From positions 1 to 43,926 of the forward strand of contig JAOADY010000139.1 of NCBI GenBank assembly GCA_026417075.1: a DNA stretch of 43,926 bases. The letters run 5' to 3'. The notes under the pieces were generated by a model that saw only the letters and a program-made list of their open reading frames with translations, did not search any database and was not told where the DNA came from. A program made the translations under genes and the position numbers. Below, in pieces: positions 7,293-15,346 of the stretch. Source of the stretch: Caloramator sp. (GTDB taxonomy: Bacteria; Bacillota; Clostridia; Clostridiales; Caloramatoraceae). Every line of letters begins with the position of its first letter. Within the stretch, counting starts at the first letter, position 1.

Positions 7293-8915
7293 TTATGAAT
7301 ATATATCGGAAAATTCGATATTAATTCTTTCAACTTTATTATTTGGCATATATTTATTAACTTTAAGATTAGTATCATTTTCGGTAAGTATTATGCAGGG
7401 CAGTTCAAAAGTGAATTTACTTCCTTTTCCCAATGTACTGTTTAAATATATTTTGCCTCCATGCAGTTCAACGAGGGATTTTACCAAAGAAAGCCCTATT
7501 CCGCTGCCTTCGCTTGGTCTTGATAGAGACATATCGGCTTGAACAAATCTTTCAAATATTATTTTTTGTTTATCTTCAGAAATGCCAATACCTGTATCTT
7601 CAACGGATATTAAAATATTATCTTTATTATCTTCAATTTTAACAGTTATGGTTCCTCCTATATCTGTAAATTTAATTGCATTTGAGAGGAGATTAAGCAT
7701 AATTCTTTCAATTTTATCAGCATCACAGGCTATTATTTTTTCTTCAATATTAGTATCGAATATAAGGTTTATCCCTTTGTTTTCTATATAGTCAGATACA
7801 GAAAAGGTAATATCTTCTATGAGCTCAACTATATTATAATTTTTGAAATTCATGTTAACGTAACCGGATTCCATTTTTGTAATATCTATTATATTATTTG
7901 TAAGTTTAATAAGTCTATAGCAGTTTTGCCTCATAATACTGAAGTATTTTTTTAGTTTTTCTGTATTGGTAAATATTGTGCCGTTTTTATACATTAAATC
8001 GCACATTTGAAGTGCGCTTATTATAACGTTTATAGGAGTCCTAAGTTCATGGGACATATTTGAAAAAAATTCTGTAACTAGTTTATCATGTTCTAAAGCT
8101 TGTTTTAAAAGTTTTTCGATTTCGATTGCTGTTTTTCTTAAGGTTATATCTCTAAATATTGAAAGTACTTCTGTTTTTCCATTAAGGGTAAAAGAAACAC
8201 ATCTTATTTCCACGTCTATAAAATTACCGTTGCAACATTTTATTTTTATTTCTGTTAGAGGAGATGGAATGAGAATATTTTTAATACTATAATTTATGAT
8301 TTCTTTAAATAAATTTTGATAATCTGAATGTATGATTTCAGTATAATTTTTACCTACTATATGTTCATAATTTTCTGCTGCAAGCATTTTAATTCCAGCT
8401 TCGTTGACATATAAGCACTTTTCCTCGTCGAATATAAATATGCCGTCAGGAAGAAGTTTTATGAGATTTTTGTATTTTTTTTCATTTTCTAAAAGCTTTT
8501 CCTCGGCTATTTTTTTATCGGTTATGTCAAAGGCTGTAATTAAAATACCATATTCATTATTTATTTTTATAGCAGTAGCTGTTGCATTTACCCACTTTGT
8601 TTCTTTATATTTTGTTATTACTTTTATTTCATAAACCTCTGGTGAAAGGACAGCCTTCTTTTGAGTAAGTGTACATTCTAGAAAAAAATGTTTAAAATCT
8701 GGATGAACCAAATCCTTTACATTCATTTTCTGCAGTTCAATTAATGAATATCCAATAAATTTTTCAGCAGCAGGATTAGCATATAATATTTTGTTTTCGC
8801 TGCAAATTAAAATATAGGATGAGGTGGCTTCGGTTAAGGATTTAAATTTAAGCTCACTTTCATTTAAAGCTTCTTCAATATTCTTTTCACCTTTAAATAT
8901 AGATACAAACTCCAT
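7293..8915 (-). CDS. Soluble PAS-PAS sensor histidine kinase (orphan)
   Basis: The 540-aa protein has no membrane segment. Two PAS domains lie at about 20-135 and 145-260. HisKA follows, with FFSNMSHELRTPINV (phospho-acceptor His289). The HATPase domain has the N-box NLLSNAIKFTD, G1 VEDTGIGIS and G2 GSGIGLSLVKSLVELHGG. So it should autophosphorylate in response to a cytoplasmic cue such as redox or a small molecule; the cue is unknown. ATG at 8915 is preceded by GAGGGG. No response regulator is adjacent. It sits 38 bp downstream of an SGNH hydrolase on the same strand, probably as one operon. Clostridial kinases of this type sometimes feed Spo0A, but that is only a possibility. Confidence 0.92.
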   Translation of the reverse strand: MEFVSIFKGEKNIEEALNESELKFKSLTEATSSYILICSENKILYANPAAEKFIGYSLIELQKMNVKDLVHPDFKHFFLECTLTQKKAVLSPEVYEIKVITKYKETKWVNATATAIKINNEYGILITAFDITDKKIAEEKLLENEKKYKNLIKLLPDGIFIFDEEKCLYVNEAGIKMLAAENYEHIVGKNYTEIIHSDYQNLFKEIINYSIKNILIPSPLTEIKIKCCNGNFIDVEIRCVSFTLNGKTEVLSIFRDITLRKTAIEIEKLLKQALEHDKLVTEFFSNMSHELRTPINVIISALQMCDLMYKNGTIFTNTEKLKKYFSIMRQNCYRLIKLTNNIIDITKMESGYVNMNFKNYNIVELIEDITFSVSDYIENKGINLIFDTNIEEKIIACDADKIERIMLNLLSNAIKFTDIGGTITVKIEDNKDNILISVEDTGIGISEDKQKIIFERFVQADMSLSRPSEGSGIGLSLVKSLVELHGGKIYLNSTLGKGSKFTFELPCIILTENDTNLKVNKYMPNNKVERINIEFSDIYS

Positions 8916-8953
8916 ATAAGTAACCCCTCAAGTATATAATAAATTTTAGTTGT

Positions 8954-9667
8954 TTATTTAAGCAGATACGCATAATTTACCTTTGTGAATTCGAGCATTT
9001 TATCAGCAATTATTTTATGGCCTTCGCTATTTGGATGTATGCCATCTATACATAGAAATTTTCTATAATCGGGCTGTTTTAAAAATGCTCCTCTTATATC
9101 TATCCATTTTGTATTTGTGATAATTGCAGTATCTATAATTGCTGAATTATACCTTTCTTGCCACCAATATATTTTGTTTACGCTTCCTAACCACTTCAAT
9201 ATACTATTTTTCTTTTTATCATCGTTTTCGCTAATCCATTTAAAGTATCTGTCTGCATCTATAGGTGGAAGGGATAGTAATATTGGAGTTATGCCATCGT
9301 GTTTCATTGAAATTATAAAATCAGTTAATGTTTTTTCAAAGGTATCAAAATCCGTATTAGGAAGGTGATTTATATATGGATTCTTAGCAACTTCATTCCA
9401 ATTAAAATCGCAGTCATTTCCCCCAAATTCCAAAATGATAATGTCGGGATGGAGTTTGGATATTTCGTTTGTTACTCTTGATATTCCTTTGGTTAATGTG
9501 TTACCAAATCTTGCAGCATTTAAAATTACTCCTTTTATTTTATCTTCTAAAAGTGAGGTATAACTATCTTTTAATATGGTATACTTACCCTTTGATTCAT
9601 CAAAGATAACTCCTCTTGATATGGAGTCGCCGCAAATAAGGAATTTATATGTTTCCTTTATGTCCAT
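8954..9667 (-). CDS. SGNH/GDSL-family hydrolase
   Basis: The 237-aa cytoplasmic protein has the SGNH blocks: FLICGDSISRG (block I, nucleophile Ser), Gly in block II (NAARFGNTL), EFGGNDCDF (block III, GxND) and CIDGIHPNSEGH (block V, Asp-x-x-His). It is an esterase, acyl hydrolase or lysophospholipase-like enzyme; the substrate is not predictable. No signal peptide is present, so it acts inside the cell. The start ATG has GAGGTGG upstream. The gene leads a two-gene unit with the PAS kinase, and is divergent from bioY. Confidence 0.9.
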   Translation of the reverse strand: MDIKETYKFLICGDSISRGVIFDESKGKYTILKDSYTSLLEDKIKGVILNAARFGNTLTKGISRVTNEISKLHPDIIILEFGGNDCDFNWNEVAKNPYINHLPNTDFDTFEKTLTDFIISMKHDGITPILLSLPPIDADRYFKWISENDDKKKNSILKWLGSVNKIYWWQERYNSAIIDTAIITNTKWIDIRGAFLKQPDYRKFLCIDGIHPNSEGHKIIADKMLEFTKVNYAYLLK

Positions 9668-9843
9668 AAAACCACCTCGATATTGTTAGAAAAATTATCC
9701 ATATACTATTATAACACTTTAAAATTAAATGTTAATAATTAGATATGTTAAAATTAATATATTTTTATAAGATAAGTACTTTTAAAATATGTTACTTAGT
9801 ATTATAATAAAATATTATAACCTGGTAATAAAGGGGGATATAA

Positions 9844-10380
9844 ATGAAGATTAAAGATATGATTCTTATATCTATTTTTGCAGCGCTTACATGTATTGGA
9901 GCTTTTATTAGAATAGATATAGGATATATACCATTCACACTTCAGTTTTTCTTTTGCGCCTTAGCAGGAGTGTTGCTTGGAGCAAAAATGGGGGCTTTAT
10001 CTCAAATAATATATGTTGCCTTGGGACTTTTAGGTCTTCCTGTATTCTCTAAAGGAGGAGGATTGTCTTATATATTTAAGCCTTCCTTTGGCTTTATTAT
10101 TGGCTTTATTTTTGCTGCTTATATAATTGGAATATATTCAAAGAAAAGCAGCAATTTTGTAAGAATGTTTTTGGCGCAGATTTTAGGACTTACAGTTCTT
10201 TATGCTTTTGGAGTTATATACATGTATTTTACAATGAATTTTTTTCTTGGAAAACCAATGGTAGTTGTAAATATTATAAAAGTTGCTGTTCTGCCTTTTA
10301 TAATTGCAGATATAATTAAGATAGTTTTAGTATCTATAATTGGTGTAAAGATAAAACCATTTCTTAATAAAAATTTTTAA
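9844..10380 (+). CDS. bioY: Biotin transporter BioY (ECF S-component)
   Basis: The 178-aa protein has about six membrane segments and the BioY signatures ALTCIGAFIRIDIGYIPFTLQ (the end being the substrate loop), LAGVLLGAKMGALSQIIYVALGLLGLPVFSKGGG and PSFGFIIGFIFA. It binds biotin in the membrane and normally works with the energising EcfA/EcfT module, which is not in this window. The ATG is preceded by AAAGGGGG. A TATAAT lies at 9803-9808, but I could not find a convincing BirA operator (two half sites about 15 bp apart). The unit is monocistronic. Confidence 0.93.
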   Translation: MKIKDMILISIFAALTCIGAFIRIDIGYIPFTLQFFFCALAGVLLGAKMGALSQIIYVALGLLGLPVFSKGGGLSYIFKPSFGFIIGFIFAAYIIGIYSKKSSNFVRMFLAQILGLTVLYAFGVIYMYFTMNFFLGKPMVVVNIIKVAVLPFIIADIIKIVLVSIIGVKIKPFLNKNF

Positions 10381-10390
10381 TATAAAAATA

Positions 10391-10467
10391 AAAGCCCGTA
10401 ATACTGCTAAAGCCAATATAGAGCCTTAATGAGAGGAAAAGATCCATTATGCAGTATTATAGGCTTT
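10391..10467 (-). repeat. Long-stem RNA element, copy 1
   Basis: Read on the minus strand, AAAGCCTATAATACTGC and GCAGTATTACGGGCTTT (17 nt each) form a stem around 43 nt, followed by TATTTTTATA. The same parts recur on the plus strand at 18970-19039: ATACTG/CAGTAT in the stem, TATTGGCxTTA at the 3' end of the loop and the 13-nt GGGCTTTTATTTT tail. On the minus strand it lies 44 bp after the SLH protein gene, so it may terminate that gene. It can also fold on the plus strand and close bioY. The conserved inner loop is not expected of a plain terminator. Confidence 0.65.
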
Positions 10468-10511
10468 ATTAATAAAATTTTTTACTTATAAAGGTTATTA
10501 AAGATTTTATT

Positions 10512-12647
10512 TTATTCTTTTGAGTCAGTATTTACATTTAAGAAATTTACAATAATTGTTGCAGCTTCACCCCTGCTTATGCTCTTTAAAGGATAAATAT
10601 AATTATCATATCCATTGATTATTTTAAGTTCTGAAGATATTGCGACGTATCCTTTATATTCTGGTGATATTGAGTTTGCATCTTTGAATTTTGATACGTT
10701 ATACATATTTGTAACATCTGCTACAAATCCAACACCCAAAGCTTTTACTATCATTTTTGCAGCTTGCTGCCTTGTTACCTGAGATTCAGGACTTATTTCT
10801 TTTTCTGAGATTATTTTTTTATTTACTGCCTGCTCATAATAAGCCTCATAGGAGTCATCTAAATTATATGAATATGGATCTATGGATAAAATAATTAGTT
10901 TTACAAAATCCTTTTGAAGGATATTATCGTTTGGTCTGAATTTATTGTCAGTATCTTTTAGTATACCTATTTCTGATAAAAGTTTTATATTGTTTTCGTT
11001 AGGATTACCTTTAATATCTGAGTATTCAGGAGTTTTTTGTATTTTAATTGGGTTTCCGTTGTAATCTAATATGCTTCCGGATTTTGCATCTATAATTCCG
11101 CTAAAAGGAGTTAAAACGTAAGCAAGCTTTATTTGAGGTTTAGCATCTGAATTAATATAATCATAGCATTTTACGTATTTTAGTGAGAAGTTGAGCTTGT
11201 TGAATAAAATGTTATAGGCTTTATTGATATCTATGGCTCCTTCTTTTGAAGGAAGTTCAAGGTTTTTTGACCAATTTATATTAAAGCCTGTAACTTTTCC
11301 AGTATAAGTATTTACATTTACAGTAATCGAATCGAAATTACAGGTTATGCCATTTATTTTTCTAACATATGTGAAATAATAAATTGGAGGAATGAGATTT
11401 TCTTTATTAATAGTATAATAATCGTTTGTTTCCTTATATTCAATCTGTTTAAACTTTTCAGGATATATGCTCATAATAAAATCATCAGCTATTTTTTTTG
11501 CTTGATCCTTATCATAGGAAGGTTTTTTATCCTTTAAAAGCTGGTCAAAATCAGAACCTCCATAATAGAAGGATTTTACTTCTGCATTTACAGCGTCGAT
11601 TTGGGCATTCATATAATTATAGTTTTTTGATGTAGAATCAATATTTTCCCAATATAAATACCATAAAGCGGTATCATTATTGCTATTTGAATAAAGATTG
11701 GCGTTGGTTAGCTTGTATTTTTCATTTAATGGAAGATACATCTTTGCAATTTCTATTGCTTTTTCCTTTGAAATATATTTGTTGCTGGCATCAATAATTT
11801 TATGCTCTTCTGTGCTTAAATTTTCTAAAGTATCGCTTTTTCCTTCTTCTTTACTTAATCCATTAATATAAGGAGTATAATATCCAGTTTTAATAATATC
11901 TCCATTTATAGCATCTATTGGGACATTTCCGTTTTTTAGTGAATAAACAAGTATAGGAGTATTTTTCTTTGAATTTAGATTATAAGACATAGAATATGAC
12001 AGCTCTAATCCAAGCTTTTCTTTAAAAATTTCTTTTGCTGTATCAATTTCTATAGTTTTTGAAGTATCAGGGAATTCTATATTATCCCAGTTTAAATCAT
12101 AGTTTCTTATTTTTAAATTATTCTTATCCACTGAAACTGTTATACCATTATCGTTTACTTCAATATTGTTTTCTATTCTTATAAAATTAAAAGTATATAC
12201 ATCGGAATAATAATTGCTGTCATATAAATTGTTTGCGTTATCTATTAACTTTATCTTTTTAAATTTATCGGGCTGAAGTTTTTTTACTATTTCTTCTGCT
12301 ACTGCTTTAGCATTTGATTTTGGATACTTAGGTATTCTTCTAGGAGTATATGTTGAGCCATCCAACATACTCATATTTATAATTTCTCCAGACTGTGCAT
12401 CTACTGAAACATATATATTGCTACCGTCTTTCTTTTTGGAATACCAATTAAGTTTATATATTTTTCTATTGTCAGATTCAATGTAATTTTGATTTAAATT
12501 ATAACCTTCCGTATTTAGATTGAAGGCTGATTTTGCTATTTCTATTGCCTTGCTTGAAGTTATTTTATCCTCAGCACTTGCCTTTAAAGGATAGGTGCAG
12601 TCTGCAAACAGAATCATAGCCATTATAAAAGATAGAACCTTCTTCAT
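10512..12647 (-). CDS. Secreted YcdB/PepSY-type protein with three SLH domains
   Basis: The 711-aa precursor has a signal peptide (KKVLSFIMAMILFADCTYP..ASA, cleavage near residue 25). Residues about 30-530 hold repeated propeptide-like modules with the pattern 'KAIEIAK...' followed by 'YVSVDAQSGEI' or 'VTVNVNTYTGKVTGF', typical of YcdB/YcdC (PepSY-like) domains. The C-terminal 170 residues are three S-layer homology domains; the last reads INGYDNYIYPLKSISRGEA. SLH domains usually bind pyruvylated wall polymers, so it should sit on the cell surface. PepSY-type domains often inhibit proteases, but no protease domain is present here. AAAGGAG precedes the ATG. It is convergent with bioY. Confidence 0.9.
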   Translation of the reverse strand: MKKVLSFIMAMILFADCTYPLKASAEDKITSSKAIEIAKSAFNLNTEGYNLNQNYIESDNRKIYKLNWYSKKKDGSNIYVSVDAQSGEIINMSMLDGSTYTPRRIPKYPKSNAKAVAEEIVKKLQPDKFKKIKLIDNANNLYDSNYYSDVYTFNFIRIENNIEVNDNGITVSVDKNNLKIRNYDLNWDNIEFPDTSKTIEIDTAKEIFKEKLGLELSYSMSYNLNSKKNTPILVYSLKNGNVPIDAINGDIIKTGYYTPYINGLSKEEGKSDTLENLSTEEHKIIDASNKYISKEKAIEIAKMYLPLNEKYKLTNANLYSNSNNDTALWYLYWENIDSTSKNYNYMNAQIDAVNAEVKSFYYGGSDFDQLLKDKKPSYDKDQAKKIADDFIMSIYPEKFKQIEYKETNDYYTINKENLIPPIYYFTYVRKINGITCNFDSITVNVNTYTGKVTGFNINWSKNLELPSKEGAIDINKAYNILFNKLNFSLKYVKCYDYINSDAKPQIKLAYVLTPFSGIIDAKSGSILDYNGNPIKIQKTPEYSDIKGNPNENNIKLLSEIGILKDTDNKFRPNDNILQKDFVKLIILSIDPYSYNLDDSYEAYYEQAVNKKIISEKEISPESQVTRQQAAKMIVKALGVGFVADVTNMYNVSKFKDANSISPEYKGYVAISSELKIINGYDNYIYPLKSISRGEAATIIVNFLNVNTDSKE

Positions 12648-13176
12648 AATAATCTCCTTTCTGATTATTTTATCAATATATATGACGCATTAGTTTTCTA
12701 AAAGTTCCACATTTTAGATAAATAATATTTTAAGTATTTGTATTATTATAGTTTCAAACAATTTTAGTAAAATATATAAAATATAATAAAATATATAAGT
12801 CTTTAAATAGGAAAAGATAAATGAATTAAAAATATTTATAATTTAAGAAAAGATAGATATGGGATATATAAAGATATTAGGAATTTCAGTTTTATAGGCG
12901 ATAAATACTATGGATTTTATATATAGCTTAAAGAAATAAATAAGAAATAAATTTTGACATTATAATTTGTACTATTAATGAATATAAACAAGTGTAATTG
13001 GTGAAATGTTTTATAAAGTATTTGAAGGAGGGTTAAAAAAAGTATATATTTATGTTGAGGATTTATTATTTAGGAAACGAATTTGACTATTAAAAAAGAT
13101 ACTTAATGTATGAAGGGAAATATATAGAACTTATAGAATCTATAAAAAGCAAATTTAAACTTTAGAGGTGGCTTTT
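12648..13176. other. 529-bp intergenic region with no confident gene
   Basis: This is the divergent control region between the SLH protein and the FtsA-like gene. A TTGACA at 12954-12959 has no good -10 partner. GGAGGG at 13027-13032 precedes a frame from ATG 13052 (MLRIYYLGNEFDY, stop) that continues in the same frame as KRYLMYEGKYIELIESIKSK to a second stop at 13162-13164. This could be the remains of a short gene with one in-frame stop, or chance. Confidence 0.35.
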
Positions 13177-15018
13177 ATGATTAATGATGATTTAATATTT
13201 GCCCTTGATATAGGTACAAGAACTGTTGTTGGTGTTATAGGATATGAAAAAAATGATATTTTTGAAGTAGTTGCATTAGAGGTTTTAGAGCATAAAAGCA
13301 GAGCTATGTATGATGGACAAGTACATGATGTTGATGAAGTAGCTAAAGTAGTTATAGAAATTAAAGATAAGCTTGAGAAGAAGTGTGGATTTAAATTAAA
13401 AAAAGTTGCTATAGCTGCTGCAGGAAGAGCATTGAAAACAAAAAAGATAACTGTAAATAAAAGTTTTGAGTCTATCTGTGATATAAATAGTGAAATAGTA
13501 AGCAGCCTTGAAATAGAAGGCGTTGAACTTGCACAAAAAAGTATTGATGATGATTTACATGAAGATGAGATGATAACATATTATTGCGTTGGATACAGCG
13601 TGATAAATTATTATCTAAATGGGTATATGATATCAAATTTACTAAATCACAGGGCAAAATCTATAGGGGCTGATATACTCGCGACTTTTTTACCTCAAAC
13701 GGTTGTAGAAAGTCTTTATGCTGTAGTTAAAAAAGCTAATCTTGAAGTTTCAAATCTTACTTTAGAGCCTATTGCAGCTATAAATGTTGCAATACCTAAG
13801 GATTTAAGGATGTTAAACCTTTGTCTTGTTGATATAGGTGCGGGTACTTCTGATATTGCAATAACTAAAGATGGCTCAGTAGTTGCTTATGCTATGGTGC
13901 CTATTGCAGGAGATGAAATTACAGAAACTATATGTCAAAACTATCTTGTTGATTTTAATACGGCTGAAAAAATAAAGTTTTCTTTGAGCAACAAAAAAGA
14001 AATAACATTTATAGATATTATGGGTATAAAACAAGTAAAAAAGACACAGGAAATAAAAGAAGCTATCAAAAGTAGTGTTGAAAATCTTGCAAATTCTATA
14101 GTTGAGAAGATATTGGAGTATAATGGGAAAGCTCCTGGAGCGGTGTTTTTGATAGGAGGAGGAAGTAAAATCGAAAGCCTCGATAAATATATAGCTCAAA
14201 AACTTAATCTTCCTATTCAAAGGGTAGCAGTAAGAGGTACAGAGGTTTTACGGGATATAAAGTATAGAGGGAAAAAGGTTTGTGGACCAGAAGTTATAAC
14301 GCCTTTAGGTATAGCTGCAACTGCTAATATGCAAAGGGGAAATAATTTTATATATGTAAGTGTAAACGAAAAAGAGATAAAGCTTTTGAATTCAAGAAGG
14401 CTTATGGTTTCTGATGCTCTTATTTATGCAGGGTTTAAAGGGGAACATATTATAGGAAGGAGTGGGAAGCCTGTAAGTTTTATACTAAATGGATTAGAAA
14501 AGACTATATTAGGAGAAATGCCCAAGCCCTGTGAGGTTTTTGTGAATAATGAGGTTAAAAATTTAAAGACAGAGATAAAAAATGGAGATAAGATTATTAT
14601 AAATGTTGCAAAACCAGGAGAAGATGCAGTGGTTACTATAAGGGATTTATATAAGATATACGGTTTTGATGATGTAAAAGTTAAGGTAAATGGTGAATAT
14701 GTACAAAAAGATTATGTTATTAGAAATGGGGATAATATAGAGATTGAAGAAGAAAAAAATATCATGGATTTGCAATTGAAAAAATTAGAGGATGAAGTTG
14801 TAGCATCAAAAGAGATTAAAAAAGGAATAATGGTAACTGTAAATGGAAATAAAATAGAATTAAAAGATAAAGATGAATACATATTTGTTGATATTTTTAA
14901 CTATGTAAAATTTGAAGCTTCAAGTGCTAAGGTTGTTGCTTTAAAGCTCAATGGAAAAGAAGCTGCTTATACTGATATATTAAAAGATGGAGATATAATT
15001 GATATATGTATAGAATAG
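13177..15018 (+). CDS. FtsA-like actin-fold ATPase with beta-grasp-like C-terminal repeats
   Basis: The 613-aa protein has an FtsA/PilM-like ATPase core (1-385): phosphate-1 ALDIGTRTVVG (9-19), a 1C-like insert near 90-165, phosphate-2 LVDIGAGTSDIA (217-228) and the adenosine motif VFLIGGGSKIE (323-333). It is longer than classical FtsA (about 420 aa) and lacks the membrane-targeting helix at the end. Instead three units share V-x-V/L-N-G/N ... I-x-N/D-G-D-x-I-x-I: 453-477, 500-524 and 588-613. The last reads LNGKEAAYTDILKDGDIIDI, as in ThiS/TGS-like beta-grasp folds. GAGGTGG fits ATG 13177 better than the GTG at 13168. It is probably a second, divergent FtsA-type protein; its role is unknown. 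Confidence 0.85.
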   Translation: MINDDLIFALDIGTRTVVGVIGYEKNDIFEVVALEVLEHKSRAMYDGQVHDVDEVAKVVIEIKDKLEKKCGFKLKKVAIAAAGRALKTKKITVNKSFESICDINSEIVSSLEIEGVELAQKSIDDDLHEDEMITYYCVGYSVINYYLNGYMISNLLNHRAKSIGADILATFLPQTVVESLYAVVKKANLEVSNLTLEPIAAINVAIPKDLRMLNLCLVDIGAGTSDIAITKDGSVVAYAMVPIAGDEITETICQNYLVDFNTAEKIKFSLSNKKEITFIDIMGIKQVKKTQEIKEAIKSSVENLANSIVEKILEYNGKAPGAVFLIGGGSKIESLDKYIAQKLNLPIQRVAVRGTEVLRDIKYRGKKVCGPEVITPLGIAATANMQRGNNFIYVSVNEKEIKLLNSRRLMVSDALIYAGFKGEHIIGRSGKPVSFILNGLEKTILGEMPKPCEVFVNNEVKNLKTEIKNGDKIIINVAKPGEDAVVTIRDLYKIYGFDDVKVKVNGEYVQKDYVIRNGDNIEIEEEKNIMDLQLKKLEDEVVASKEIKKGIMVTVNGNKIELKDKDEYIFVDIFNYVKFEASSAKVVALKLNGKEAAYTDILKDGDIIDICIE

Positions 15019-15028
15019 GAGGGTTAAT

Positions 15029-15316
15029 ATGCCAAAATGTAATCTTAGTCTTCAGATAATACCAAATGTTGAGGAAAATAAGATTTATAGCGTTGTTGAT
15101 AAAGTAATTGAATATATTTCATCATGTAATGTAAAGTATGAGGTGGGTCCTATGGAGACAACTATGGAAGGAGAATTGTCAGAACTCTTGAAAATAGTTG
15201 AAAAATCTCAGGAAATATGTGTTAAGGAAGGAGCGGAGAGGATTATTTCGATAGTTAAAATCGACTACAAAAAAGATGGTGTTACTATTGATGAAAAGAT
15301 TAAAAAATACAGATAA
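15029..15316 (+). CDS. MTH1187-family thiamine-binding protein
   Basis: The 95-aa protein has the ferredoxin-like fold pattern of the MTH1187/YqgV family (PF01910, formerly DUF77): CNLSLQIIPNVEENKIYSVVDKVIEYI, YEVGPMETTMEG and the final VKIDYKKDG. Members bind thiamine or related small molecules and form tetramers. GGAGGGTT precedes the ATG. It starts 10 bp after the FtsA-like gene, so both are surely one transcript; the functional link is unexplained. A bidirectional terminator follows. Confidence 0.88.
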   Translation: MPKCNLSLQIIPNVEENKIYSVVDKVIEYISSCNVKYEVGPMETTMEGELSELLKIVEKSQEICVKEGAERIISIVKIDYKKDGVTIDEKIKKYR

Positions 15317-15318
15317 TA

Positions 15319-15346
15319 AAACCACCCATCAGGGTGGTTTATATTT
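15319..15346. terminator. Bidirectional terminator
   Basis: AAACCACCC (15319-15327) and GGGTGGTTT (15332-15340) form a perfect 9-bp stem with an ATCA loop and an ATATTTT tail. It lies between the convergent thiamine-binding and chemoreceptor genes and overlaps the stop of the latter. Confidence 0.85.

Noticed and set aside
9788-9832. BirA operator in front of bioY
   Set aside because: ATGTTAC and GTAATAA half sites are about 29 bp apart and poorly matched; BirA sites have arms about 15 bp apart.
10391-10467. A known riboswitch (THF, guanidine, preQ1, fluoride or biotin-related) after bioY
   Set aside because: None of the conserved cores I know is present, and no gene start lies downstream on either strand.
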